DNA from: a bacterium BMS3Bbin10
Lineage (GTDB): Bacteria; Pseudomonadota; Alphaproteobacteria; Rhizobiales; Methyloligellaceae
Reading direction: 5' to 3'
Assembly: GCA_002897995.1 (NCBI GenBank)
Contig: BDTT01000114.1
Location: forward strand, 1 to 64,000
DNA length: 64,000 nucleotides
Numbering within the stretch: position 1 is the stretch's first letter; every line of letters begins with the position of its first letter. The position numbers and the translations under genes are program-made. Below, piece by piece: positions 37,060 to 46,814 of the stretch. The notes under the pieces are model-generated. The model was not told the DNA's origin, searched no databases, and saw nothing but the letters and a program-made list of their open reading frames with translations.

Positions 37060-37395
37060 TCATGCCGCCCGTTTACGCTTGCCGCAAGCGCCGCGCTTGC
37101 GCCGCAACTGCACCAGCTTCGCGTCAATCGCCCTGGCCCATTCGCCGGTCGCGATCATAACGTTCCGGCCATAGGTGCCGCGCACAAGATTAAAGACAAT
37201 CCCCGCCGGGGCCACCGACTGGATGCCGGCAAGAAGACGATTGTCGTTCCTGGCCTTTTCTTCTTCCAGCATCCCGATTTGATAATTGACGTTGCCGCAA
37301 TTGGCCGAGACGGCCTCGATCTCACGCATCCGCATCGGCGCGGCGCATGCGCTGAGCGTCAACGCGGCGGCGAGTGCCAGACAAACTGAACGCAT
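37060..37395 (-). CDS. Small lipoprotein of unknown function
   Basis: 111 residues with a lipobox (LSAC, Cys17) after a hydrophobic signal. The rest is a charged, partly helical domain (IGMLEEEKARNDNRLLAGIQ) ending in a basic tail. No family recognised. It converges with the NnrU paralogue, 17 bases apart. Confidence 0.7.
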   Translation of the reverse strand: MRSVCLALAAALTLSACAAPMRMREIEAVSANCGNVNYQIGMLEEEKARNDNRLLAGIQSVAPAGIVFNLVRGTYGRNVMIATGEWARAIDAKLVQLRRKRGACGKRKRAA

Positions 37396-37703
37396 TGCCT
37401 TCCCCCGGAGCGGACACCCCGCCCAGACAGCAAGCAGCCTAAGTCATGAACTCATACATGTCATCCATACCCATGCCGCGTGGCGGATTTTGCACGCCCT
37501 TCAAGGCCATGAACGGGTTCAGGGGCTTGGCCGCGCGGCTTCGGGTCCCTATATGCAGAAGTGCCGTCTGCACTCCTGCGGGTGTGTGACGGCCAATGCG
37601 CGCGAATTGCCACGCGCATTGTTATATTGTCTTGCCGGCGCATAAATGATCCATCGCGCCGCGTGGCCGGAATGCCGACACCCGCCAATATGCGGGAATT
37701 ATT
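37396..37703. other. Stretch without a recognisable gene
   Basis: No coding sequence could be supported. It contains an inverted repeat with nine-base arms (CAATGCGCG and CGCGCATTG, 37594-37621), which could be part of a terminator, and leads into the 35-bp tandem array. Confidence 0.4.
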
Positions 37704-37806
37704 GCTCCCCTACCGCTTCGCTATATGAGGGGGGTTTTGCTCCCCTACCGCTTCGCTATATGAGGGGGGTTTTGCTCCCCTGCCGCTTCGCTGCATGAGG
37801 GGGGTT
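37704..37806 (+). repeat. 35-bp tandem repeat array (three hairpin units)
   Basis: Three units with starts 35 bases apart. Each can form a 7-bp stem, CTCCCCT with AGGGGGG, around a 16-base loop ACCGCTTCGCTATATG, and the first two are followed by TTTT. The loop is nearly the same as in the array at 49638, though the stems differ. The third unit has a changed loop and no T run. Confidence 0.85.
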
Positions 37807-37994
37807 GTCGCCGGGCGCGAATTTCAACCAGCGATGGACCCGCAACATCCGTTTGCGACATTTGCGCTCCCGGCCCCGAGACTGACGGATGTGGTCTTGT
37901 CAGGCCCGCCCCGCATTCACTCAACCGAACCGACGTTGACTGGAAAACGCAACGGAGCTGCGCGTGGCGCACCCGTCAGATGAAGGGCAATGAC

Positions 37995-38420
37995 ATGAAA
38001 CTGGACCGACGCAAATTTCTTGGAGTAGCGGCGGCCTCGCCGCTGGCCGCGAAGGAAATAGCCACACGGGCAATGGAAGAAGCGCAGATGCAGGCCGCCG
38101 GCATGTCCCTGCATTCCGATGCTCTCTATACCGGCATCCCGGCGTCCGACCCGATGCCGAATATGCGCTCCTTGTGGGAAGCCATCTCCGAGCTTGGCAT
38201 GCCTGAATGGAAACGCGAGGATTTACGCGAAGACGCGCGGCGCAACCGGACGCTCGATCCCGACATCGCCGCCATGCGCTCGCTGTCGCTGGGCGCCAAG
38301 ATGCGCTGCCAATGGCGGCGCAATTACGAAGTCCTCGTTGAAAGCGCACTCCGGCAGAATAAAATGGAGAAGGTCAAACGCAGCTTCTTCAAGGAGCACC
38401 CGGACGTGGAGGAATATTAG
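37995..38420 (+). CDS. Small protein with a Tat-like N terminus
   Basis: 141 residues. MKLDRRKFLGVAAASPLAAK has the twin-arginine pattern (RRKFLG) and a hydrophobic stretch; the mature part is charged, with WKREDLREDARRNRTLDPDI and RCQWRRNYEVL. The start at 37995 is chosen because AAGGG lies seven bases before it. No family recognised. It lies about 190 bases after the tandem hairpin array. Confidence 0.7.
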   Translation: MKLDRRKFLGVAAASPLAAKEIATRAMEEAQMQAAGMSLHSDALYTGIPASDPMPNMRSLWEAISELGMPEWKREDLREDARRNRTLDPDIAAMRSLSLGAKMRCQWRRNYEVLVESALRQNKMEKVKRSFFKEHPDVEEY

Positions 38421-38443
38421 CGGGGAATAACATGCCCCGCGCC

Positions 38444-38875
38444 TCACCCGGTATCGGCAACCAGCCCGGCGGCTTCGATTCCGGCAATGGCGCACATCTC
38501 GTCAGTGTCGGAATTGTCGCCGGTGACGCCGGCCGCGCCGAGCAGCGCCCCCGCGCCGTCGCGAATGAGCACGCCGCCGGGCACCGGCACCAGCGCGCCG
38601 TCGGCCAGCGCATTCATGGCGTCGAGAAAAAGGGGCTGCTTTTGCGCCCGGTCGTAGAGCGCGCGCGAGCCGAGCCCCATGGCGATCGCGCCATAGGCCT
38701 TGCCATGGGCGATCTTGAAGCGCATGGCGCTGGCGCCGTCCTGGCGCTCGAAGGCCGTTGTGTGGCCGCCCGCGTCCAGCACGGCGACGGCGAGGGGCTT
38801 GAGCCCCTCATCGGCGCCCTTTGCCAGGGCTTTGGCGATAATTATCCGTGCTTGCTCCAGAGTGACCCCTGCCAT
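38444..38875 (-). CDS. GlcG/HbpS family protein
   Basis: 143 residues of the heme-degrading/GlcG-like fold (DUF336). Conserved segments are LEQARIIIAKALAKGADEG, VAVLDAGGHTTAFERQDGA, KAYGAIAMG, the PVPGGVLIRD strand and GAAGVTGDNSDTDE. The start at 38875 follows GGGGG eight bases upstream. Members bind heme or cobalamin, or accompany glycolate or diol-use genes; no such partner is nearby. Confidence 0.88.
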   Translation of the reverse strand: MAGVTLEQARIIIAKALAKGADEGLKPLAVAVLDAGGHTTAFERQDGASAMRFKIAHGKAYGAIAMGLGSRALYDRAQKQPLFLDAMNALADGALVPVPGGVLIRDGAGALLGAAGVTGDNSDTDEMCAIAGIEAAGLVADTG

Positions 38876-39242
38876 GGTCTTCCCCCACCTTTCGCGGTTT
38901 CGCGCCGAACGCCCGATAATATAGACGCCGCGCGCCACAACTAGAGCATGATCCATTCATATTGAAGCATTTGACCGGTTTTTCACGTCTGCCGGCCGTG
39001 ACCGGCCCCCAGGGCGCCCGTGTCAGGGCCCGGGGCGGGCATCCGCGCGAAGAACCGCGCGCTCCCTTACCGGCCGCAAAGCCGGTGTCAAACCCATGCC
39101 GGGCATGCCGGGGCGCCAATCCAGGTCAAAACCAACACAGTGATAATTTTTGATGGAGAAGGAAGCGCGCGGGAGCTATACATCTGTTACCAAACAGCTT
39201 TTACGATGTTGAACCTGCTCTGGCGGATTTAGGGGGTATCGC

Positions 39243-39716
39243 TTGAAGAAATCGGACCAGGTGGAAATAGTGCCCTATGACCCGGCTTACCGGGAGGACT
39301 TCAAGCGCCTCAATATCGAGTGGCTGGAGGCCTATTTTCGCGTTGAGGAAGCTGACGAAAAGATTCTGTCAGACCCCGAAAAATACATCCTCGCCCCGGG
39401 AGGCGTCATCTTTTTTGCCCGGCGGGGCGGGGAGATCGTCGGCACCTGCGCGCTGACGCCGCGCGGAAACGGCGCCGTCGCGCTGTCCAGGATGGGGGTG
39501 ACGCAAAGTCACCGGGGAAAAGGCATAGGGCGCAAACTGCTGGCCGAGGCAATCCGGTGGTACGAGAAATCCGGCGCCGCGTTCCTGTGCCTGGAATCAA
39601 ACACCCTCCTTGAGGCGGCCATCGGGCTCTATGAGTCCGTGGGGTTCGCTCACGCCGAGCACCCCGAGCCGCCAACCCACGAGCGGTCAAATGTCTACAT
39701 GATTTATGGCGAATGA
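39243..39716 (+). CDS. GNAT family N-acetyltransferase
   Basis: 157 residues, using a TTG start six bases after AGGGGG. The acetyl-CoA motif is VTQSHRGKGIGRKLLAEAI; the C-terminal segment YESVGFAHAEHPEPPTHERSN is typical of the MarR-GNAT/PhnO-like group. Substrate unknown. It converges with the other GNAT gene. Confidence 0.85.
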   Translation: MKKSDQVEIVPYDPAYREDFKRLNIEWLEAYFRVEEADEKILSDPEKYILAPGGVIFFARRGGEIVGTCALTPRGNGAVALSRMGVTQSHRGKGIGRKLLAEAIRWYEKSGAAFLCLESNTLLEAAIGLYESVGFAHAEHPEPPTHERSNVYMIYGE

Positions 39717-39749
39717 CACTGCCCGGCGTGACCGCGCGCCGTGGGACCC

Positions 39750-40349
39750 CTACTTTACCAGCAGCACCCAGTCGCGGCTCGGGTTCTCCCAGTCTTCCTT
39801 GACCATCTCCCGCCTGGCGCGCTCGACATAGCCGCAGCGCTCATAGAGCCGCCGCGCGCGCGTATTGGCGTCGGTGATAACAAGGCTGAGGCGTTTTCTT
39901 CCCAGTTCGCCCGCCCGCGCGGCCGCGACCTCGAGCAGCCCGGTGCCGAGCCCGCGCCCGCGATATTGCGGGTAGACCGAAAGGATGTCCGTGTACCAGC
40001 TTCCCGCGGCCAGATTCTCCAGCTCCTTCAGGGGCACGAATATTGCCGGCATCGTACCGGTGTCGATGTCCTCGGGCCGATCCGCAATGGGATAGCCGAT
40101 CATGCAGGCGGCAGTCTCTCCCTCAATTTCCGCAATAGTCGCATTGCGATAGGAAAAGTCGCCCTCTTCGCGCCGCGCGCGGCGGCGCCCGAAGGCCCAC
40201 GCGCTCTCGCCTTCCTCCGCCATATGCTCCCACACATAGAGCGGCAGGCCCTCGCCCGCGATGTTGATGAGCTCGCACAGGACTTCCGCGTCATCGGGCG
40301 CCGCCGGGCGGAGATGAAGACTTGGGTCCATGAAAATACTTTCTGCCAT
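39750..40349 (-). CDS. GNAT family N-acetyltransferase
   Basis: 199 residues. The ATG at 40349, with GGGA six bases before it, is preferred over the TTG at 40361. Core motif: VYPQYRGRGLGTGLLEVAAARA; followed by NTRARRLYERCGYVERARREM. A longer N-terminal region (LRPAAPDDAEVLCELINIAGEGL) marks a different subfamily from the adjacent GNAT. Substrate unknown. Confidence 0.85.
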   Translation of the reverse strand: MAESIFMDPSLHLRPAAPDDAEVLCELINIAGEGLPLYVWEHMAEEGESAWAFGRRRARREEGDFSYRNATIAEIEGETAACMIGYPIADRPEDIDTGTMPAIFVPLKELENLAAGSWYTDILSVYPQYRGRGLGTGLLEVAAARAGELGRKRLSLVITDANTRARRLYERCGYVERARREMVKEDWENPSRDWVLLVK

Positions 40350-40480
40350 GATGAATCCCAAACTTCGCCCATGTCATAACACCATCGCGCCCGTGTCATA
40401 ACATCATCTTTTGTCATGCTGCCTTCTATGAGCGGTGTTCAGTTGTATACCCCCCCGGTAGATCAACCGATCCAGCTCAT

Positions 40481-40520
40481 ACCGTCATTTGACGCCATTA
40501 ATTTGGCGTCTCATGACGGT
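40481..40520. promoter_or_regulatory. 40-bp interrupted palindrome upstream of a small secreted protein gene
   Basis: ACCGTCAT-TT-GACGCCA-TTAATT-TGGCGTC-TC-ATGACGGT. The two halves are complementary except for two central-arm bases. It lies 100 bases upstream of the ATG at 40620. The symmetry suits a dimeric or tetrameric regulator site or an RNA hairpin. A second, shorter hairpin (GGGCGCCCG, 40525-40548) follows. Confidence 0.6.
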
Positions 40521-40619
40521 TCATGGGCGCCCGCCCAACCGGGCGCCCGGCAGGCGATCGCGCATCCTGCGAAGGATCTGCGCGATACACGAAAAAGCAA
40601 AATACAGGAGGTAGAAAGC

Positions 40620-40805
40620 ATGAAAAATGCAGTAATGGCGTTACCGGTTTTCGGTCTGATTCTTGGTTTCACCAGCCCGGTGGGAGCCACGATTTCAAAA
40701 AGTTTGATCCTCCAATCGAACGAAATTGTTCAGCAGCAGGACACCTGCAAGGAAGATGAGGTCTGGGACGAAACACTCAAGAAGTGCGTGAAGAAGGAAA
40801 GCTAG
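40620..40805 (+). CDS. Small secreted protein with a cysteine pair
   Basis: 61 residues with a signal peptide (MKNAVMALPVFGLILGF, cleavage near VGA-TI). The mature 38 residues contain only two cysteines, in CKEDEVWDETLKKC, suited to one disulfide. AGGAGG stands eight bases before the ATG, so translation is likely. A decayed copy of its last third lies at 43360, next to the second chemoreceptor. Function unknown. Confidence 0.72.
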   Translation: MKNAVMALPVFGLILGFTSPVGATISKSLILQSNEIVQQQDTCKEDEVWDETLKKCVKKES

Positions 40806-40833
40806 GCCAAGCCGGCCTTATCTGAGGTGCACG

Positions 40834-40875
40834 GGCGGGCAGCCAGCTTACGCCAAGGGCTGCCCGCCTAATTTT
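40834..40875 (+). terminator. Rho-independent terminator after the small secreted protein gene
   Basis: An 11-base stem, GGCGGGCAGCC with GGCTGCCCGCC, around a 13-base loop, followed by TAATTTT. It can end both the small gene and, on the other strand, the convergent chemoreceptor gene. Confidence 0.75.
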
Positions 40876-40891
40876 CCAAACGGTCCGGCGT

Positions 40892-42979
40892 CTATGCGGC
40901 CGCGACGTCCTTGAGGAACTCGTCCACCACGTTGCGCAGCTTTTCGGTATCGCCCGCGACATTATGCGCGGCGGCGAGCACCTGATCGGCCGACCTCTGG
41001 CTTTCGTCCGCCGCCTGGCTGACACCGGTGATGTTCTGGGACACCTCGTTCGAACCGGCGGCGGCCTGCTGGACATTGTTCGAAATTTCCGAGGTGCAGG
41101 CGCCCTGCTGCTCTACCGCCGCGGCAATCGATTCGGTTGCGGCGGACACTTCGCCCATGGTTTCCGCGATGCCGCGAATAGCCGCCACCGAGCTGTCGGT
41201 CTCCTGTTGAATGCCGGCGACCTGCTCGGAGATCGCCTCGGTGGCTTTGGCTGTCTGCGTGGCCAGTTCCTTGACCTCCGACGCCACCACTGCAAAGCCC
41301 TTGCCGGCCTCGCCGGCGCGCGCGGCCTCGATGGTGGCGTTGAGCGCCAGCAGATTGGTCTGCTCGGCGATGTCCTGAATCAGCGAAATCACCTCGCCGA
41401 TCTTCTGGGCCGCTTCGGCAAGGCTGGCGATCTTTCCATCGGTCTCGATGGTCGCCTCGCTGGCCCGGCCCACCACATCCTTGGTCTGGGAAATCTGGCG
41501 GGAGATCTCACTGATCGAAGCGCTCAGCTCTTCCGCCGCGGAGGCCACGGCCTGGACATTTGCCGAAGCCTCCTCCGAGGCGGCCGAAACGCTGCCGGCC
41601 TGAGCGGTGGTCTGCGTTGCGATCGTCGAGAGCGACTTGGCCGTGGACTCCATCTGCGCGGTGTTCGCCGACACGGTCTCGAGCACGGACTGGATGGTTT
41701 CGCGGAAGGCGGAAATGAGTTCGTCCACCCGCTTTTGAGTGGCCGCCCGCTCCGCCTGTTCCTTCTCGCTCGCGGACGCCAGCCGCGCGCGCTCAATCGC
41801 ATTCTCCTTGAACACATCGACGGAGCGCGCCATGGCGCCTATTTCATTGTCTTGACGGTACTGGGAGACATCGGCGCTGTCGTCCCCTTCCGCCAGCGCG
41901 GTCATCGCGGCGGTGATGCCGTTCACCGGCCGCATGATCCGCCGGAAAAGGACCACATAGGCCAGCGCGGCCAGAAGCAGCGAGGTCACGATGGCGATGG
42001 CCAGAACGATACGGGTGATCCTGGACGTCGCGGAAAGATCCGCGGACAGATCTCCTGCGGCCATAACCATATGATGGCCGATCAAGCTGACAAGCGTGGC
42101 GAGTCCCTTGAGCGCGGGCCCGTCGTTTACCTTGACCTGTTTGTCGATCTGCTCGGGCGTCAGGCCGGAGCCCGCCAGTTCCTCCACTTTCGCAAGTCCG
42201 GCCCCGTAGGCGTCAATCACGCCGGCGATATCGGAAAGGGCCTTCTCTTCTTTTTCGTCGACGCCGGACGCGCGATAGCGCTCGATCGTGGCGCGCAGCC
42301 CGCTCATCGCCTTGCGCACCTTTTCGATGCGGGGCGCGTCCTGGCGCAGCACATAGTTCTTGAACTGATGAATCATGCCGCCATAGCCGAAGCCGTCGCG
42401 CAAGCCCTTGACCAGTTCCGTTTTGGTGGCGCCGGCGCCATCCTCGCGGCCGCTTCTGACCGCATCCGTCAGCGTCGCAATACCCGCGATTGCGGCCTTG
42501 TCGGAAATCTTGACCGTCTGGTCGATTTCACGCGCTGTCTTGCCCTCCGCGGCGAGCCCGGAAACGACCGCGATCTTCTGGCTGTAGACGGCAACCGTCT
42601 TTCGGATCGCGTCGAGTGCGGCCTTCTCATCCGCGTTGGGAGCGGTGTTGGCATATCTGTCGAGCGCGGCCATCGCGGCGCCGGCCGAAATCTGGAATTT
42701 GGCGATACGGGGCGCGTCCTTGCGCAGCACGTAGTTCTTGAAGTGGTGGATCATGCCGCCATAGCCCACATGCTCGACAATCGAGTTGAGGGCCAGCGCT
42801 TTCGGCGAAGTGTCCGCCTTGTATTTGGTCCATAGACTCTGCGCCTCGCCGATCTTGGATGAGGTCAGCACGGAACTGCCGATGAATATGGCCCCCGAAC
42901 CCAGAACGAAGCCTATGACGATGAAACCCAGGGTTCGAATTTTCAAATTGTTGAATGCGTTGAATATCGGCGCGGCCAC
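40892..42979 (-). CDS. Chemoreceptor (MCP) with duplicated sensor module
   Basis: 695 residues. TM1 at about 17-38, periplasmic sensor at 40-320, TM2 at about 322-345, HAMP, and a methyl-accepting signalling domain with the tip [29 protein letters not shown]. The sensor contains two copies of a ~126-residue module: GYGGMIH-x-FKNYVLR-x-DAPRI at 72-92 and 198-218, and a later shared segment at about 151-174 and 277-300. The conserved His, Lys and Arg in each module are candidate ligand contacts. It feeds the CheA pathway; ligand unknown. Confidence 0.92.
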   Translation of the reverse strand: MAAPIFNAFNNLKIRTLGFIVIGFVLGSGAIFIGSSVLTSSKIGEAQSLWTKYKADTSPKALALNSIVEHVGYGGMIHHFKNYVLRKDAPRIAKFQISAGAAMAALDRYANTAPNADEKAALDAIRKTVAVYSQKIAVVSGLAAEGKTAREIDQTVKISDKAAIAGIATLTDAVRSGREDGAGATKTELVKGLRDGFGYGGMIHQFKNYVLRQDAPRIEKVRKAMSGLRATIERYRASGVDEKEEKALSDIAGVIDAYGAGLAKVEELAGSGLTPEQIDKQVKVNDGPALKGLATLVSLIGHHMVMAAGDLSADLSATSRITRIVLAIAIVTSLLLAALAYVVLFRRIMRPVNGITAAMTALAEGDDSADVSQYRQDNEIGAMARSVDVFKENAIERARLASASEKEQAERAATQKRVDELISAFRETIQSVLETVSANTAQMESTAKSLSTIATQTTAQAGSVSAASEEASANVQAVASAAEELSASISEISRQISQTKDVVGRASEATIETDGKIASLAEAAQKIGEVISLIQDIAEQTNLLALNATIEAARAGEAGKGFAVVASEVKELATQTAKATEAISEQVAGIQQETDSSVAAIRGIAETMGEVSAATESIAAAVEQQGACTSEISNNVQQAAAGSNEVSQNITGVSQAADESQRSADQVLAAAHNVAGDTEKLRNVVDEFLKDVAAA

Positions 42980-43237
42980 TGTTGTCGGCTCCTTGAAATG
43001 TCGATCGGAAAAGGCCCGGTCACCTCCCGCTACACGGGGTAAAATATCCGTACATTAGTCCAATTATTGGTAAATGAACCCCTAAGGCAGCGATGAAAAT
43101 GATTGCTACCCCAGATTGTGGAAATCGATATTTTACATAAATATCAAATATTTATGGTGTACCGGCCCCTGCAACATTGTGATGGATTTCTTTCCTTCCC
43201 GGATTGGTTGCGCATATTCCCGAAAAAATGAACACCG
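42980..43237. other. AT-rich intergenic region upstream of the first receptor
   Basis: It contains the promoter region of the receptor gene at 40892. No gene was found. It runs into the ferrochelatase remnant at 43238. Confidence 0.4.
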
Positions 43238-43343
43238 TCAAAACCATCCGCCCTGAAATTTGCGTTCAACCACCGCCCGGATCGCCTTCATGATTTTCTG
43301 CTGAACCGTTCATGCAGGGGATCGCGGCGAAGTTCCCGCCGCT
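43238..43343 (-). pseudogene. Remnant of the ferrochelatase 3' end (copy 1)
   Basis: Two frames together encode the ferrochelatase C terminus: GGNFAAIPCMNGSAE, then, after a one-base insertion near 43295, MKAIRAVVERKFQGGWF and a stop. The intact hemH at 48418 has GGQNFAAIPCLNDSDEG and MKVIRSVVERELQGWV in the same order. Nothing upstream of this part is present. It is too short to function and marks a duplication junction. Confidence 0.85.
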
Positions 43344-43359
43344 GTTTTTGCAAAAAAAA

Positions 43360-43411
43360 GATGGGGTCCGGGACGAGACACTCAAGAAATGCATGAAGAA
43401 AAAAAAGCAAG
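43360..43411 (+). pseudogene. Remnant of the small secreted protein gene
   Basis: It encodes DGVRDETLKKCMKKKK, matching DEVWDETLKKCVKKES of the gene at 40620, but it has no signal peptide part, no start and no equivalent stop. Similarity continues into the following spacer (GGGCGGGCAGCC and the CGGCAGCTACGCGGCCGC end), including the receptor's 3' end. It supports tandem duplication. Confidence 0.8.
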
Positions 43412-43497
43412 GGTTAGCCGGCCCTTTCCGGGATGCCCGGGCGGGCAGCCGGCCTGAGGGCAGGGCCGCGCGCCCGATATTCCAGACAATCCGGCAG

Positions 43498-45606
43498 CTA
43501 CGCGGCCGCGGAGTGCGTTCCGGAGAGGAAACAGCGCATGCGGTCCCGCATCGCGGCGTCAAGGTCCAGTTTCAGATGAACGCCCTGTTCGCTCAAATTG
43601 ACGACCATGGCGGAAAGACCTTCGCCGAGTCCGTCAATATCGAGCTCCACGCGGTCTTTCACCGACAAACTGAACTCTATTTCGGAAGCCAGCGCACCGT
43701 CCGGCGAAAGGTCCCTGATCTTGCAGGGCGCACAATCTCCACCCTTCCGGAAAACGGCGTCCCATTCGCCTTCCAGGCGCTGCGTCTGGCGCCGGTCCTC
43801 GAGTTGCCAGCTCACAATATCTTCGAGGAAGGTATCGACCGACTGGTTCAGCTCGCCTGCTTCGGCCATCATCTGCGTCAGCGACTCAAGCATCCCGGTT
43901 GCCGATTCATCGACCTGCCCGAAAGCGCTGGTGATTTCGACGATGTTCTCCGAGACTTCCTGCGTGCCCGCGTTAACTTCCCTGATGCTGCCGGATATCT
44001 GCTCGACCGAGGCGTGCTGTTCCTGCATCGCCGCCGCGATCAATTCGGTAACCTGCGAGCTTTCCTGAATGCAGAGAGTTATGTCGCTGATCGAGGTTTG
44101 AGCCTCGGATGTGGCTTCCTGGATGCGTTGAATCTTTGTGGTGATGTCCTGGGTGGCGTTGGACGTCTGCTGGGCCAGTTCCTTGACCTCCGACGCCACC
44201 ACCGCAAAGCCCTTGCCGGCCGCGCCGGCGCGCGCCGCCTCGATGGTGGCGTTGAGCGCAAGCAGATTGGTTTGCTCGGCGACGGCGGAAATCATTTCCA
44301 CCACCTGGCCGACATCGGCGGCGGCGTCGGTGAGAACCGTGACCTTTTCATCGGCCGTTCTGGCCGTCTTCGCTGCGTCCGACGCGATCCCGCTGGCTTT
44401 TTGGATCATTTGACCGATCTCGCCGATGGAGGCGAATATCTGCTCGCTGGCTGACGCGACGGAGCCCAGATTGGATGTCGCCTCCTCCGAAGCCGAGGCA
44501 ACGGTCCCCGCGGTGCAGTTGGTATCCGTGGTTACGGTCGAGAGCAATTTTGCCGTTTCGCACAATTGTGTCGCGTTGGTCGCGACACTGGCGGCCGCGG
44601 GTTTCAGCACATTGGTGCAGAAGTCGGAGAGCTTCTCGGCGACCTGTTTGCGCTCCCTGGCGGTAAGGCGCTGATTTTCTATCTGCCGATCCTGCATGTT
44701 CTGCCGTTCCGCGACCGCCTCTTTCAGCACCTGCAGAGCCTTTGCCATCGAACCCAGCTCGTCCTTGCGGTCAAGCCCGGGCACTTCGGCGTCTTTGTCG
44801 CCCTCCGCCAGCCGTTTCATCACGCCGACCGCGTTCAGCAGCGGTCGGGTGACCGTTTTAACGGTGAGAATTGTCACAAGAGTCAGGAGGAGACCGGCGG
44901 CGATGGCGGCGATGACCATCTTGTCGGCTATGGCGGCGCCGGCGGCGAGTTGAGGCTCGATCACGGAAGATACCTCAAGCACACCGCGGACATCGCCGAG
45001 TTTCCAGTCGATCTTTGGCGAATCCGCGCGCGTGTTGTGGCAGGTCACACAACCCTGGGCCGCCATCTTGTCGGGAACCGCCACCCGGACGACCTCCTTG
45101 CCGGCTTTCATTTCCTGCCGGGAAAAGACCTTGTCCGGATTTGCGGTCAGGAATGCCCAGGCCTGTTTCTGAAATTCGTCCAGCTTGCGGTCCTTGCGGA
45201 CGGGAAAGGGAAAGCCGCTATAGAGGTTGACGTTCATGTCCTTCTTCGCCAGCAGTTTGCTGACGTCATGGATGAACGTGGCGGGCAGCGGAACACCGTT
45301 CGCCTCGTTCTTGTGATTGAACGAGGGCTTGAGGGATGGTGATTTCACGACCTTCCTGATGACGTTTCTCGTGTAGTAGCCGCGGATGGTCTTGAATTGA
45401 TCGGCGATCTGCTGACCCTGCCGGGTCGCCTCTTCTCGCGCATTGTCAGCCATGATTTTCGGCACAATCAGCGCGATGGCGGCGATGCATAAGACAATGA
45501 CGATGGGAACAGGGAGAATCAGCCGCCATGACAGGCTCCTGCCGCCAAATCTGGTCATACGGCCGATAACCGGGCGAGGCTTGCTGGCCGGGATTGAATT
45601 CGCCAT
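43498..45606 (-). CDS. Chemoreceptor with heme c-binding sensor and C-terminal PilZ domain
   Basis: 702 residues from the ATG at 45606, which has GAGG six bases upstream. TM1 about 26-50; a periplasmic DUF3365/Tll0287-like sensor with the c-type heme motif C186-V-T-C-H190; TM2 about 230-250; HAMP; and an MCP signalling domain with [19 protein letters not shown]. The last ~100 residues are PilZ-like: RRQTQR and DLSPDGA match the c-di-GMP-binding signatures. It could connect redox or gas sensing through heme with chemotaxis and c-di-GMP. Heme attachment and c-di-GMP binding are inferred from motifs. Confidence 0.9.
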   Translation of the reverse strand: MANSIPASKPRPVIGRMTRFGGRSLSWRLILPVPIVIVLCIAAIALIVPKIMADNAREEATRQGQQIADQFKTIRGYYTRNVIRKVVKSPSLKPSFNHKNEANGVPLPATFIHDVSKLLAKKDMNVNLYSGFPFPVRKDRKLDEFQKQAWAFLTANPDKVFSRQEMKAGKEVVRVAVPDKMAAQGCVTCHNTRADSPKIDWKLGDVRGVLEVSSVIEPQLAAGAAIADKMVIAAIAAGLLLTLVTILTVKTVTRPLLNAVGVMKRLAEGDKDAEVPGLDRKDELGSMAKALQVLKEAVAERQNMQDRQIENQRLTARERKQVAEKLSDFCTNVLKPAAASVATNATQLCETAKLLSTVTTDTNCTAGTVASASEEATSNLGSVASASEQIFASIGEIGQMIQKASGIASDAAKTARTADEKVTVLTDAAADVGQVVEMISAVAEQTNLLALNATIEAARAGAAGKGFAVVASEVKELAQQTSNATQDITTKIQRIQEATSEAQTSISDITLCIQESSQVTELIAAAMQEQHASVEQISGSIREVNAGTQEVSENIVEITSAFGQVDESATGMLESLTQMMAEAGELNQSVDTFLEDIVSWQLEDRRQTQRLEGEWDAVFRKGGDCAPCKIRDLSPDGALASEIEFSLSVKDRVELDIDGLGEGLSAMVVNLSEQGVHLKLDLDAAMRDRMRCFLSGTHSAAA

Positions 45607-46194
45607 GTGGCACCTCAAATAGCGAACGGGCGCGATGCGTCGTCTAAGCCGCAAAGCGCGGAAACAACATGCAATAGAGGTGGCGGGAAACCGGTAAATA
45701 ATTTCTTAAGAGGGCAATGAAATTAAGTACAACCCTAAGTTGTAATTACATGGATTACTTACTATCGCCTATAATTTGTCGCATAGAATCTTTGCCGTAA
45801 GAAGGTCACAATTCATTTCGGGAAGAGAATAGAGTACGGTTACAGGCCGTCAAACCCATCCCCCGAGGCCCCGCTCAACCGCCGCGCGGGCCGTCTTCAT
45901 GCCCCCGGATCATGAATGCATGAATGGCGTGCAGCGGTTTTCCTGCCATGTTTTTGGCTTGAGCCGTATCCGCCAGCCCCAATACAAGTCTAGATAGCTC
46001 CCGAGATCCTCAACTATACCAAATACAATTACCTCGTTAATAGAATAGTAATAACTAATTACCAATGTTACTGACTGTACTTCTGGTGTTCAAAACATAA
46101 CCACTGGTTGCATAATGTATAAAAATACAACTAAAAGTTGCTTTACTGTTTGAATATTTCCCGCTTCGGGCGCATTCCAAAAATGGAGACATCT
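45607..46194. other. AT-rich region between the second receptor and the PAS gene
   Basis: Apart from the ferrochelatase remnant at 45850-45958, no coding sequence was supported. It must contain the divergent promoters for the heme receptor and for the PAS-receptor pair. The AT content is well above the surroundings. Confidence 0.45.
45850..45958 (-). pseudogene. Remnant of the ferrochelatase 3' end (copy 2)
   Basis: Positions 45850-45900 encode MKTARAAVERGLGGWV plus stop, aligned with the end of intact ferrochelatase (MKVIRSVVERELQGWV). Weaker similarity to the preceding ~55 bases of hemH continues to about 45958 with the frame lost. It lies upstream of the second receptor, as copy 1 lies upstream of the first. 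Confidence 0.78.
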
Positions 46195-46743
46195 ATGGGC
46201 AGGGATACTTTCGTTACCGGCAATGAAAATTTCTTCGGGGATGACGATATCATCGTCTCCAAGACCGATCTGAAAGGGCGCATCACCTACGCCAACAAGG
46301 TATTTCTGGATATTGCCGGCTATAGCGAGCGGGAAGTTCTGGGCCAGCCGCACTCCATGATACGCCATCCCGACATGCCGCGCTGCATTTTCAAGCTGCT
46401 GTGGGATACGCTGCAGAGTGGTTCGGAGATATTCGCCTATGTGATCAACCGCTGCAAGAATGGCGATCACTACTGGGTATACGCCCATGTCACGCCCAGC
46501 CAGAAAACCGACGGTGAGATAATCGGGTACCACTCAAACCGCCGTGTGCCCGATCGAAATATCCTCGATGCGGAAATCATCCCGCTTTACCATAAACTGA
46601 GGGCCGTTGAGCAGGCGCAGAACCGCAAGGAAGGTCTGGAAGCTTCGCAAAGCGCGGTCAGCGCTTTTCTGGCCGAGCGCGCCCTGGCCTATGACGAATT
46701 CATAATGACGGTAGGACAGAAGCAGCGGCGGGGTTACAGATAG
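46195..46743 (+). CDS. Stand-alone Aer-like PAS domain protein
   Basis: 182 residues; the ATG at 46195 has GGAG six bases upstream. Residues 15-130 are a PAS domain of the Aer type ([35 protein letters not shown] and [33 protein letters not shown]). Aer PAS domains bind FAD and sense redox state. There is no membrane or signalling domain; a soluble receptor is encoded 71 bases downstream, so the two likely form a split energy-taxis receptor. Confidence 0.85.
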   Translation: MGRDTFVTGNENFFGDDDIIVSKTDLKGRITYANKVFLDIAGYSEREVLGQPHSMIRHPDMPRCIFKLLWDTLQSGSEIFAYVINRCKNGDHYWVYAHVTPSQKTDGEIIGYHSNRRVPDRNILDAEIIPLYHKLRAVEQAQNRKEGLEASQSAVSAFLAERALAYDEFIMTVGQKQRRGYR

Positions 46744-46814
46744 CGGCAAGCCCCGCGGTATTCTGCCCCAGACCAATCCGACAGGCTCCGCAGGGCCACT
46801 CCCAAGGAACAGGT

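Noticed and set aside
40964-42835. Plus-strand ORF of 623 residues opposite the first chemoreceptor
   Set aside because: It mirrors the receptor's heptad-like codon pattern; not an independent gene.
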